DNA of 64,000 nt from Synergistales bacterium. GTDB taxonomy: Bacteria > Synergistota > Synergistia > Synergistales > Aminithiophilaceae. Both the position numbers and the translations under genes were made by a program. How positions within the stretch are numbered: position 1 is the first letter of the stretch; every line of letters begins with the position of its first letter. The notes below the pieces were generated by a model. It ran no database searches. It was not told the DNA's origin and saw only the letters and a list, made by a program, of their open reading frames with translations. The stretch is from assembly GCA_018433595.1 (NCBI GenBank), contig JAHDQY010000019.1, positions 41,646-105,645 of the forward strand, given 5' to 3'. Positions 1 through 7,783 of the stretch are shown here, one piece after another.

Positions 1-1
1 G

Positions 2-469
2 GCCATGCAGAGCCAGGGCAAGTTCATCAAAGGCGCCTTCTCCCTGGCCGACGACCGCAAGATCCGATCCCATGCCATGGAGCTCATCAGGGAACTCGAC
101 ATCCGCTGCACCGGGCCGGCCCAGCTGGCGCGGCGTCTCAGCGGCGGGAACCAGCAGAAGGTCTGCATCGCCAAGGCCCTGACCCTCGATCCGGACCTCC
201 TCTTCGTCTCCGAACCAACGCGGGGCATCGACGTCGGAGCCAAGAAGATCGTCCTCGATCTCCTCGTCAAGCTCAACCGCGAGATGGGCGTCACCATCGT
301 CATCACCTCGTCGGAGCTGGCCGAACTGAGGGCCATCTGCGACCGGATCTCCATCGTCTATCGCGGCCACATCGAAGGGACTCTGGCCCCGGATGCCAGC
401 GACAAGGACTTCGGCATCATGATGGCGGGCGGCGCCTCCCACGGCGGGCAAGAAAGGAAGGTCTCCTGA
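2..469 (+). CDS. Sugar/nucleoside-type ABC transporter ATP-binding protein, C-terminal part
   Basis: Only the last ~155 residues are in the window; the frame is open to the left edge, so the true start is outside. The part seen is the second ABC domain of an RbsA/XylG-type double ATPase: signature LSGGNQQKV, then Walker B-D-loop SEPTRGIDVGAK. The usual Walker B Asp is Ser here (SEPT rather than DEPT) while the following catalytic Glu is kept. It energises the two permeases that follow one base downstream. The substrate cannot be read from sequence; monosaccharides or nucleosides are typical of the family. Confidence 0.88.
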   Translation, partial: AMQSQGKFIKGAFSLADDRKIRSHAMELIRELDIRCTGPAQLARRLSGGNQQKVCIAKALTLDPDLLFVSEPTRGIDVGAKKIVLDLLVKLNREMGVTIVITSSELAELRAICDRISIVYRGHIEGTLAPDASDKDFGIMMAGGASHGGQERKVS

Positions 470-470
470 C

Positions 471-1553
471 ATGGCCGAACAGGTCCGCATGGAAGGCAAC
501 GGCCTCTCCGAAAGGCTGAAGGCGATCGCCGCCGATCTCGGCGTCCCTCGACTCATCATCTTCGCCTTTTTGGGAGCCATGGTCGTGGCGGCCTTCCTGC
601 TCGAACTCCCCATCGACACGCTGACAGGCAACATCCTCACCCGCTTCGGCATGAACGGCATCCTCGTTCTGGCCATGATCCCGACGATGCAGGTCGGCAT
701 GGGCCCCAACTTCGGCCTTCCCCTGGGCATCACCTGCGGCCTCGTGGCGGCGACGCTGAGCATCGAATTCGGCTTCACCGGGCTCGCCGGCTTCCTCGTC
801 TCCCTGGCCATCGCCTTTCCCCTGGGGGGAGCGGCCGGCTACGCCTACGGTCTGCTCCTCAACAAGGTCCGGGGAGAGGAGATGACCGTGGGAACCTACT
901 TCGGGTTCTCCATCGTCTCCCTCATGTCCATCTTCTGGGCCATGGCCCCCTACAGGAGCCCCGAGATGATCTGGCCCTACGGAGGAAGCGGGCTCCGGGT
1001 GACCATCACGCTCCAGAATCATTTCGACAAGATCCTCGACCACTTTCTGGCCTTCAACGTCATGGGCATCGACGTCCCCACGGGGCTTCTGCTCTTTTTC
1101 TTCGCCGCCTGCTACCTTCTCTGGCTCTTCATGCGCTCCCGCCACGGCATCGCCATGACGACCGTGGGCAACAACATCCGCTTCGCCGAGTCGATCGGGC
1201 TCAACGTCAACCGCTACCGCCTCCTGGGCTCGACGCTTTCCTGCGCCCTCGGCGCGGCGGGCATCATCGTCTATGCCCAGAGCTACGGCTTCCTCCAGCT
1301 CTATCAGGCGCCGCTTTTCATGGCCTTCTTCGCCGTCGGGAGCATCCTCATCGGAGGCGCCTCGATCAACCACGCCACGATCAAGCACGCCGTCATCGGC
1401 ACCTTCCTCTTCCAGTCCCTCCTCGTCGTCTCCCTCCCCGTGGCCAACCTGGTCGTCTCGGAGAACCTCTCCGAGGTCATCCGGATCATCATCACCAACG
1501 GGATCATCCTCTACGCCCTGTCGCGGCGCGAGTCGGGAAGTGAGGCGCGATGA
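471..1553 (+). CDS. ABC transporter permease (BPD_transp_2, ribose/nucleoside type), first subunit
   Basis: A 360-residue polytopic inner-membrane protein of the RbsC/BPD_transp_2 family. It has about nine hydrophobic stretches and the family's glycine-rich region FAVGSILIGGASINHATIK near residues 287-305. It starts one base after the ATPase stop and its TGA overlaps the ATG of the next permease. The two permeases are paralogous (the second carries AAILIGGASVSKATIGQ), so the transporter is probably a permease heterodimer. Substrate is not predictable from the sequence. Confidence 0.9.
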   Translation: MAEQVRMEGNGLSERLKAIAADLGVPRLIIFAFLGAMVVAAFLLELPIDTLTGNILTRFGMNGILVLAMIPTMQVGMGPNFGLPLGITCGLVAATLSIEFGFTGLAGFLVSLAIAFPLGGAAGYAYGLLLNKVRGEEMTVGTYFGFSIVSLMSIFWAMAPYRSPEMIWPYGGSGLRVTITLQNHFDKILDHFLAFNVMGIDVPTGLLLFFFAACYLLWLFMRSRHGIAMTTVGNNIRFAESIGLNVNRYRLLGSTLSCALGAAGIIVYAQSYGFLQLYQAPLFMAFFAVGSILIGGASINHATIKHAVIGTFLFQSLLVVSLPVANLVVSENLSEVIRIIITNGIILYALSRRESGSEAR

Positions 1554-2641
1554 TGGAGCAGAAAGCGAAAATTCCCGAGATGGCTCAGCCCTCCTTCAAC
1601 CTGGGACGGCTCCTCAAAAACAACGCCGTCCCCATCCTTTTCATCATCATCTGCGCCCTGGGGAGCTACTATGCCCGGCTGCCCCTGCCTTTCCTCATCG
1701 CCGAGATCACGACCCGCATGGCGAGGAACTCCTTCCTGGTCATCTCCCTCATCATCCCCATCATCGCCGGCATGGGACTCAACTTCGGCATCGTCCTCGG
1801 AGCCATGGCGGCCCAGTTCGCCTTCATCGCCACCGTCTTCTGGCAGATGCAGGGCGTGGCGGGCCTGACGGCGACGGTGGCCCTGACCATTCCCGTGGCC
1901 ATCGTCTTCGGCTGGCTGACGGGGATGCTCTTCAACCGGACCCGGGGCAAGGAGATGATCACGGGCATCATCCTGAGCTTTTTTGCCAACGGTCTCTACC
2001 AGCTCATCTGCCTCTGGGTCATCGGCGGCGTCATTCCCTTTCCCGACGAATCGATGGTCCTCCCCTCGGGCGTGGGCCTGCGCAACACGATCAACCTCAA
2101 AGCCATGCACTACGCCCTCGACAACATCGTCAAATGGCGTTACGGAATGATCGGCGTTCCCGTCATGACCTTCGTCGCCGTCGCCCTTCTCTGCGTCGGC
2201 ATGATCTACCTCCTCAAGACCAAGCTGGGGCAGGACTTCCGGGCCGTCGGCCAGAACCAGCAGATCGCCGGCGTCGCCGGCATCAACATCGACAAGGTGC
2301 GCATCCTGGCCATCGTCTTCTCCACCGTCCTGGCCGCCCTGGGGCAGATCATCTTCCTCCAGAATCTGGGCATCCTCACCACCTACGGCAGCCACGTCCA
2401 GGTGGGGACCTTCGCCGTCGCCGCCATTCTCATCGGCGGCGCCTCCGTCTCCAAGGCCACCATCGGTCAGGCCCTGCTGGGGACCTTCCTCTTCCACACC
2501 CTCTTCATCGTCTCCCCTCTGGCGGGGAAAAACCTCATGGGCAATCCTCAGGTGGGCGAGTTCTTCCGCGTCTTCGTCGCCTACGGCGTCATCGGCGTCG
2601 CCCTGGCCCTTCACGCCTGGAGAGGGCGGAGCAAGAAATAA
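1550..2641 (+). CDS. ABC transporter permease (BPD_transp_2), second subunit
   Basis: A 363-residue membrane protein homologous to the preceding permease and joined to it by an ATGA overlap. It carries the conserved VAAILIGGASVSKATIG segment in its last quarter and ends in a basic cytoplasmic tail. It is the last gene of the operon and is followed 32 bases later by a perfect 23-bp terminator stem. With the ATPase it forms the membrane part of a sugar- or nucleoside-type importer whose binding protein must lie upstream of the window. Confidence 0.9.
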   Translation: MMEQKAKIPEMAQPSFNLGRLLKNNAVPILFIIICALGSYYARLPLPFLIAEITTRMARNSFLVISLIIPIIAGMGLNFGIVLGAMAAQFAFIATVFWQMQGVAGLTATVALTIPVAIVFGWLTGMLFNRTRGKEMITGIILSFFANGLYQLICLWVIGGVIPFPDESMVLPSGVGLRNTINLKAMHYALDNIVKWRYGMIGVPVMTFVAVALLCVGMIYLLKTKLGQDFRAVGQNQQIAGVAGINIDKVRILAIVFSTVLAALGQIIFLQNLGILTTYGSHVQVGTFAVAAILIGGASVSKATIGQALLGTFLFHTLFIVSPLAGKNLMGNPQVGEFFRVFVAYGVIGVALALHAWRGRSKK

Positions 2642-2672
2642 CGGCTGAAAGAAGTACCGCGGAAAGACCTTC

Positions 2673-2730
2673 CGACGGAAAGAGGCGGTTTCCCGTGACG
2701 GGAAACCGCCTCTTTCCGTCGTTTCTTTCT
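2673..2730 (+). terminator. Intrinsic terminator of the ABC importer operon
   Basis: Perfect 23-bp stem (2673-2695 with 2699-2721, loop TGA) followed by a T-rich run (gtttcttt). It lies 32 bases past the second permease stop. Its T-run favours + strand termination. Confidence 0.93.
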
Positions 2731-2789
2731 GCAAAAGGGGCAAGGCCTCACCGGGAAAATGAGGCTAGAATTAGGAAGGCGCAGGAAAT

Positions 2790-3716
2790 CTACCTTCGGG
2801 CGGCCCGGATCTCGGCAGCCCAGCCCGGGGCCAGGACGAGGGCGACGCCGATCATGACGACCGCCATGGCGGCGATATTGACAACGCTCACCCGCTCGCC
2901 GAGGACAGCCCATCCCAGCAGGGAGGCGACGAGAGGGTTGGTGAAGGCGTAACTTGTGGCGACGGCGGGACGCGTCGTCCGCAACAGGTGAAGGTAGAGG
3001 GTGAAACCGACGATGGAGCCCATGGTGATGAGGAAGAGCTCCCCGACAAGAGCCGAGAGGGGAAGGGGCCAGAGAATTCTCTCTCCCCGCGCAAGCCCCA
3101 GGACAAGCACGATGGCTCCGCCGGTGATCATCTGGACGGCCGAACCCAGAGGGCGATGAAGGACGGAGGCTCTGCGGCTCAGGACGGAACCGCAAGCCCA
3201 GGTGAAGGCGGCCGCCAGGACGAGCAGGACGCCGAAGAGGTTGCCCTGGATGTCGCCGTCGAGGTGGAGGAGGACGACGCCGGCGAAACCGACGACGATG
3301 CCGATCACTTCATTCTTTCGAGGCACGAGCCTCTCCCAGAGGGCCGTGATGAGAACCGTCAGAAGGGGAATGAGGGCCAGTATCGTCGCCGCCAGAGCCG
3401 AGGTGACCTGCTGCTGGGCCACGACAAGGAGGCCCGCACCGCCGACGAAGAGGAAGAAGGCGATGGGGACACTCCAGATCCAGCCGGAAAAGGGCATCGG
3501 CGGCTCACCTCGAAGCCGGAGCCAGCCGTAGAAAGGGATGCCGGCACAGAGAAAGCGCACGGCGTTCACGAGGTAGGGGCCGATCCCGTCGAGAGCCAGC
3601 CGGTTGGCAAGAAAGGTCGATCCCCAGCAGACGTAGAGCGCCGCCAGGGCCGCCGTCGTCCGCAATCCGCCCCGGTAAGGCGTCGCTGAAGGAACGCCTG
3701 AATGGAGTGACTTCAA
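2790..3716 (-). CDS. EamA/DMT-family transporter
   Basis: A 308-residue protein with two EamA repeats and about ten hydrophobic helices. The N-terminal signature is YVCWGSTFLANRLAL, and the second repeat contains TTRPAVATSYAFTNPLVAS and LGERVS. Drug/metabolite family members are inner-membrane exporters of amino acids or other small metabolites; the substrate here is unknown. The chosen start is a TTG with GGGAGGTG four bases upstream; a later in-frame start is possible. It diverges from the NlpC/P60 gene. Confidence 0.88.
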   Translation of the reverse strand: MKSLHSGVPSATPYRGGLRTTAALAALYVCWGSTFLANRLALDGIGPYLVNAVRFLCAGIPFYGWLRLRGEPPMPFSGWIWSVPIAFFLFVGGAGLLVVAQQQVTSALAATILALIPLLTVLITALWERLVPRKNEVIGIVVGFAGVVLLHLDGDIQGNLFGVLLVLAAAFTWACGSVLSRRASVLHRPLGSAVQMITGGAIVLVLGLARGERILWPLPLSALVGELFLITMGSIVGFTLYLHLLRTTRPAVATSYAFTNPLVASLLGWAVLGERVSVVNIAAMAVVMIGVALVLAPGWAAEIRAARR

Positions 3717-3813
3717 GGGACACCTCCCGACCGCCTCGGCGGCAAAAGAGCCCTCAACGCCGAGGCGAAGGAACCGATGGCGAGAGAAAACCCGAGAGGA
3801 GCGAAAACCAGCG

Positions 3814-5181
3814 ATGCCGAACCTCTTTCACCTGAAAAAAACCGCCGGAAAGGACCTCCGTCGGCTTTTCATTATACTCCAGCTTCTGTTCGTTCCTCTC
3901 CTCTTCGCCGACAGGGCATCGGCGATCACGGATCTTCGCCGCATCCCCCAGGACCCCCGCCTTCTCGTCGAAGCGCCAGGAGCCGACAGCCCCCTCCTGA
4001 CGGAAGCCGCCCAGGCCCGGCGGGCCGACGACTACCTCCGCCGTCACTTCTCACCCTGGCGTCGTTTCGAGGCGGCCCACTCGCCACGGGAGGCCTTCTG
4101 GGCCCTGGAGCGCTACAGTGACAGCCCCGCCTGGGGGGAAAACCTTCAGCGACGCGATCCGGCCTGGATGGAGGAGCTCGCCAGCCGGTGCGACCGGGAG
4201 AACTACCCCAGCCGGGCCGACCGGGCCATTCTGGTCGACAATGCCGCCCTGCGGAGTCTCCCGACGGAACGGCCTCACTTCAACGACCCGGCCCTGCCCG
4301 GCGAAGGCTACCCTTTCGACAACTTTCAGAACTCCACGGCCTGGGCCGGAACGCCCCTCCTCGTGACACACACCTCTTCCGACGGAGCCTGGCTTCTCGT
4401 CGAAACTCCCTTTGCCGCCGGATGGGTACGCCCTTCCCAGATCGCCTTCGTCGACGACGCCTTTGTCGAACGCTTCACGAAAAACGCCTTCGCCGCCATC
4501 GTCCGGGACGAACTGCCCCTTGCCGACAGTGACGGACGCCATCGCTTCCAGGCCCGCATCGGAATGATCCTCCCCCTCGTCAAAGCCGACGGCTTCCGTC
4601 TTCGCCTGCTCGTCCCCTTCCGCGACGGCGATGAGCGGGCCCGCCTGGCCGAAGCCGTCCTGAAACGGGGTGACGCCCTCCCTTTCCCCGTAAGCCTGAC
4701 ACCCTGGAAGGCGGCCACCATCGCCTCCCGCCTGGCCGGGGAAAGCTACGGCTGGGGAGGCCTCTACGAAAACCGGGACTGCTCGGCCCTCACGCGGGAT
4801 CTCTTCGCCCCCTTCGGCCTCTGGCTCCCCCGCAATTCGGCGGGGCAGAGAAAGACAGGAGAGGTCATCGACCTCCGGGGCCTCACCCCACGCCAGAAGG
4901 AAGCCCTCATTCTCGAAAAAGGCGTCCCCTTCGCCTCTCTCATCGGAATGACCGGCCACATCATGGTCTACGTCGGCCGAAGAGAGGGGAAACCCCTCGT
5001 CTTCCACAGCCTCTGGGGGCTGCGGACCCTTGACGACGAGGGGAGGGCCGGCCGCCACATCATCGGCAGGACCATCGTCACGACCCTCGAACCGGGGAGG
5101 GAACTCCCTCGGATCGACCCCGAGGGGAGCCTCCTGAACCGCGTCACCGAACTGGTGCTTTTGGCCTGCCCTGTGTTCTGA
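3814..5181 (+). CDS. Secreted NlpC/P60-family peptidoglycan endopeptidase with SH3-like domains
   Basis: 455 residues. An N-terminal hydrophobic signal (IILQLLFVPLLFADRASA, ending near residue 38) indicates export. Residues ~60-290 resemble the bacterial SH3-like modules of dipeptidyl-peptidase VI-type enzymes. Residues ~300-430 are the NlpC/P60 catalytic domain: Cys323 in NRDCSALT, His382 in TGHIMVYVG, and a third polar site at His398 in FHSLWG. The family cleaves gamma-D-Glu-diamino acid bonds in muropeptides, so a role in wall turnover or recycling is likely. It stands alone on the + strand. Confidence 0.87.
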   Translation: MPNLFHLKKTAGKDLRRLFIILQLLFVPLLFADRASAITDLRRIPQDPRLLVEAPGADSPLLTEAAQARRADDYLRRHFSPWRRFEAAHSPREAFWALERYSDSPAWGENLQRRDPAWMEELASRCDRENYPSRADRAILVDNAALRSLPTERPHFNDPALPGEGYPFDNFQNSTAWAGTPLLVTHTSSDGAWLLVETPFAAGWVRPSQIAFVDDAFVERFTKNAFAAIVRDELPLADSDGRHRFQARIGMILPLVKADGFRLRLLVPFRDGDERARLAEAVLKRGDALPFPVSLTPWKAATIASRLAGESYGWGGLYENRDCSALTRDLFAPFGLWLPRNSAGQRKTGEVIDLRGLTPRQKEALILEKGVPFASLIGMTGHIMVYVGRREGKPLVFHSLWGLRTLDDEGRAGRHIIGRTIVTTLEPGRELPRIDPEGSLLNRVTELVLLACPVF

Positions 5182-5185
5182 CTAT

Positions 5186-5211
5186 TTTGTCAAATGTGTG
5201 TACCTGACCCC
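5186..5211 (+). repeat. REP-like motif related to the inverted repeat at 61046-61162
   Basis: This 26-base stretch, just past the NlpC/P60 stop, matches 23 of 26 bases of 61109-61134, part of the right arm of a large palindrome 56 kb away (core tttgtcaaatgtgt...cctgacccc). Only one arm is present here. It looks like a solitary copy of an interspersed repeat. Confidence 0.5.
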
Positions 5212-5214
5212 TCC

Positions 5215-5242
5215 TTGACACGCCTCCCTTGTCCTGTATTCT
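5215..5242 (+). promoter_or_regulatory. Sigma70-type promoter of the antiporter operon
   Basis: TTGACA at 5215-5220, a 16-base spacer, then TATTCT at 5237-5242. It is the only convincing promoter before the first antiporter gene at 5309. Confidence 0.65.
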
Positions 5243-5308
5243 CTGTACATCCCTGTTTTTTCCGGCCGCTCATCGCTCCCCGAGCCATCGGGAAAGGATG
5301 GTGACCTC

Positions 5309-5833
5309 TTGGGCAACAGCTCCCTCAAGCCCCTGGCTCTTCTGGCGACGGCTCTTTTCTGTGTCTGGATCGCCACAACCGGCCGCGCCGACATCCCCTT
5401 CCTTCTGACAGGCATCGTCGTCGTCTTCGCCGTCATCCGCGCCACCTGGGCCACCTTTTTCGCGGGTGCCCACGATTTCTCCCACCGGGGAAGACCCTGG
5501 CCGGCATTCCGTCTCCTGCCGCTCCTCTCCTACCCCTTTTTCTTTCTCCTCGAACTGGTTTCCGCCACCTGGCAAGTGGCCCTTGTCGCCCTGCAACCCC
5601 GCATCGACCTTCATCCCGCCATCATCCGCGTCGACAGCCGGATCCAGAACCGGACGGCCCTGGTCCTGCTGGCCAACGAGATCACTCTCACGCCGGGGAC
5701 GCTGACCATCGACGCCGATATCCCCCGCCAGGGGCTCTACATCCACGCCCTCGACCTGGGAAAGGACGGCATCGACGGGGTGAAGGGTCAGATCCGCAGG
5801 CTTGAGCACCGGATGGAGGGGCTCATCCGATGA
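5309..5833 (+). CDS. mnhE: Na+/H+ antiporter subunit MnhE/MbhA-like
   Basis: 174 residues of the MnhE family (PF01899): three N-terminal hydrophobic segments, then a soluble C-terminal part with the family core NRTALVLLANEITLTPGT (~residues 112-129). The start is TTG, with GGTGA four bases upstream; there is no good in-frame ATG. It is the first gene of an eight-subunit cation/proton antiporter operon and overlaps mnhF by four bases. It takes part in assembling the membrane-bound Mrp/Mbh-type ion-translocating complex. Confidence 0.9.
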   Translation: MGNSSLKPLALLATALFCVWIATTGRADIPFLLTGIVVVFAVIRATWATFFAGAHDFSHRGRPWPAFRLLPLLSYPFFFLLELVSATWQVALVALQPRIDLHPAIIRVDSRIQNRTALVLLANEITLTPGTLTIDADIPRQGLYIHALDLGKDGIDGVKGQIRRLEHRMEGLIR

Positions 5834-6087
5834 CGGCCTTCGTCCTCTGGGGGCTTCTCCTGACGGCCGCCGTCGGCTTCTGGCGCGTCATCGTCGGCCC
5901 GACGATCCCCGACCGGATCGTGGCCGCCGATACGCTGGCCACGATCCTGACGACCTTCATCGCCCTTCTGGCCGTCTATTTCGAGAACGCCGTCTTTCTC
6001 GACATCGCCCTGGCCTTCGCCGTTCTCTCCTTCGCCGACGTGCTCATCATGGCCAAGTACTTCGAACATGGGGAGCTGCACCGATGA
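5830..6087 (+). CDS. mnhF: Antiporter subunit MnhF/MbhB-like
   Basis: 85 residues with three transmembrane helices. It has the MnhF hallmark GPTIPDRIVAADTLAT near residues 19-34. ATGA overlaps occur at both ends (with mnhE and mnhG). This small membrane subunit is needed in Mrp-type complexes. Confidence 0.9.
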   Translation: MTAFVLWGLLLTAAVGFWRVIVGPTIPDRIVAADTLATILTTFIALLAVYFENAVFLDIALAFAVLSFADVLIMAKYFEHGELHR

Positions 6088-6437
6088 GCGCGATGTTTTT
6101 CGGCCTTTCGACGGTCTTCATGGCGGCCGGCCTCTTCTTCGCCTTCGCCTCCGTCGTCGGCGTCATCCGCTTCCCCGACGTCTACACCCGGCTTCACGCC
6201 TCAACGAAGGCCCTCTCGGGGGGAGCCATGATGATCCTGGCCGGGACGGCCTTCCGGGCCGCCGCCACCGGGAACTGGCCGGCCATGGTCAAGACGCTGC
6301 TCATCGCCGCCTTCCTCCTGGCCACCAACCCCCTGGCTTCCCACGCCATCGCCCGGGCCTGCTACCATCACGGCATCGTCCCCAAGGGAACGGTCATCGA
6401 CGAGTACGCCGAGACCGTCAGGGGAGATCGTTCATGA
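6084..6437 (+). CDS. mnhG: Antiporter subunit MnhG/MbhC-like
   Basis: 118-residue product; length and the motif VIRFPDVYTRLHASTKA near residues 27-43 match MnhG (PF03334). Start at ATG 6084 inside the mnhF stop (ATGA). A frame open further upstream is not used, because it would run through mnhF. The C-terminus is hydrophilic and the next gene begins in its stop codon. Confidence 0.92.
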   Translation: MSAMFFGLSTVFMAAGLFFAFASVVGVIRFPDVYTRLHASTKALSGGAMMILAGTAFRAAATGNWPAMVKTLLIAAFLLATNPLASHAIARACYHHGIVPKGTVIDEYAETVRGDRS

Positions 6438-6700
6438 GCATCACCTTTTTCGCCTTCCTCGCCGCCTTCCTCATCGTGACGGCCCTGACCGCCTCGGAGG
6501 CCAGGGACATGCTGAGCGCCGTCATCGCCCTCTCCGTCTTCGGCATTCTCATGGCCATCATCTTCGTCATCCTTCAGGCCCCCGACGTAGCCCTCACCCA
6601 GGCCATCATCAACTCGGGCCTGGTGACCTCCCTCTTCCTCGTCGCCTACAGCCAGACCCGGAAACGGGGAGACGACCCCGACCGGGAGAACGACCGATGA
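6434..6700 (+). CDS. MbhD-like / MnhA C-terminal-domain subunit (DUF4040)
   Basis: 88 residues with about three hydrophobic helices and the DUF4040/MbhD motif LQAPDVALTQAIINSGL (residues ~48-64). In classical Mrp operons this region is part of the large MnhA protein. As a separate small gene it corresponds to MbhD of energy-converting membrane-bound hydrogenases. ATGA overlaps with both neighbours place it firmly in the operon. Confidence 0.86.
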   Translation: MSITFFAFLAAFLIVTALTASEARDMLSAVIALSVFGILMAIIFVILQAPDVALTQAIINSGLVTSLFLVAYSQTRKRGDDPDRENDR

Positions 6701-7440
6701 AGTCGCCCCGCAACCTCCAGCGTCTGGGTGCCCTGGCTCTCTCCCTCGCCCTGGGCTGGTGGCTCTGGCAGGGCGTCACCATCAGTCCCTTCCAGGGCAT
6801 CACGGGGCCGGCGGCCCGCTACATCCACGGGACGGCCCGCGACACGGGGGCAGCCAACGTCGTGGCGGCCATCCTCTTCGACTACCGCGGCTTCGACACC
6901 CTGGGCGAGGCTTCCGTCATCTACACCACCGTCTGCGGCGTGGCCCTCCTTTTCGCCAAGAGGCGCTATCGACGCTCCTCCCACGGTCTTTCCTTCATCG
7001 TCAAGCGGAGCATGGCCCTTCTCGTTCCCTTCATCCTCCTTTATGCCTCGTCGATCATCGTCATGGGACACCTCTCCCCGGGAGGCGGCTTCCAGGGAGG
7101 ATCCGTCATGGCCACGGTGACGATCCTCTTCTGCGTCATCTACGGATCGAGCTTCGAGGCGGCCCGGGTAAGCCCCAAGGTCAAGGAGACGATCGAATCG
7201 TCGGGGGCCCTCCTCTTCGTCCTCATCGGCCTCGTCGGCCTCGTCACGGGAGGCGCCTTCCTGACCAACATCGCCGCCGGCTTTCCCCGGGGAACGATGG
7301 GACAGCTCTTCAGCGGCGGCACCATCCCCCTTTTGAACATCGCCGTCGGCATGAAGGTCGGTGCCGGACTGTCCACTCTCTTCTACAGCATGGTCAAGAT
7401 TCTCGAAGACCCGACGGAAAGCTCACCGCCGGAGGTGTGA
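6697..7440 (+). CDS. mnhB: MbhE-MnhB fusion-type antiporter subunit
   Basis: 247 residues in two parts. Residues 1-~95 resemble MbhE: DTGAANVVAAILFDYRGFD followed by LGEASVIYTTV. Residues ~105-235 are the MnhB domain (PF04039): GHLSPGGGFQGGSVMAT, and a later glycine-rich AVGMKVGAGL. MbhE and MbhF are separate genes in archaeal Mbh clusters, so this looks like a fusion. It starts in the stop of the MbhD-like gene. Confidence 0.87.
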   Translation: MKSPRNLQRLGALALSLALGWWLWQGVTISPFQGITGPAARYIHGTARDTGAANVVAAILFDYRGFDTLGEASVIYTTVCGVALLFAKRRYRRSSHGLSFIVKRSMALLVPFILLYASSIIVMGHLSPGGGFQGGSVMATVTILFCVIYGSSFEAARVSPKVKETIESSGALLFVLIGLVGLVTGGAFLTNIAAGFPRGTMGQLFSGGTIPLLNIAVGMKVGAGLSTLFYSMVKILEDPTESSPPEV

Positions 7441-7444
7441 TGAC

Positions 7445-7783
7445 ATGCTTCCCATCAGTTACGGAACGGCCATTATCGTCTTCTGCATCGGCCTTTACAC
7501 GATTCTTTCCAAGAGGAACCTCTTCAAGACCGTCATCGGCCTCTCCCTCATGGAGGGTGGCGTTCTCATGCTCATCACCTCCTCGGGCTACGTCCCCGGC
7601 GGCGTCCCGGCCCTGCTTCCCTTCGCAGGAGGGGAACCCGTCAATCCCCTGCCCCACTCCTTCACCCTGACGGCCATCGTCATCGGCGCCGCCGACGTGG
7701 CCCTGGCCCTGGCCTTCATCATCAAGATCCATCGGCGCTACGGCACCGTCGACATCGACAAGATCCGGGGACTGCGCGGATGA
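7445..7783 (+). CDS. mnhC: Antiporter subunit MnhC/MbhG-like (NuoK family)
   Basis: 112 residues with three helices. It has the NuoK/MnhC conserved segments IGLSLMEGGVLMLITSS (residues ~31-47, with the membrane Glu) and HSFTLTAIVIGAADVALALA. The ATG at 7445 follows the mnhB stop by four bases, and the stop overlaps mnhD (ATGA). It is homologous to the complex I NuoK proton channel subunit. Confidence 0.92.
   Translation: MLPISYGTAIIVFCIGLYTILSKRNLFKTVIGLSLMEGGVLMLITSSGYVPGGVPALLPFAGGEPVNPLPHSFTLTAIVIGAADVALALAFIIKIHRRYGTVDIDKIRGLRG

Noticed and set aside
417..3195. Long antisense and alternate-frame open frames (for example 417-1388 minus, 1273-2952 plus, 1511-2743 minus)
   Set aside because: They are side effects of very high GC. 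Products are Asp/Glu/Gly- or Arg/Pro/Ser-rich with no family resemblance, while the opposite frame holds a clear ABC permease. The same holds for most long shadow frames across the window.
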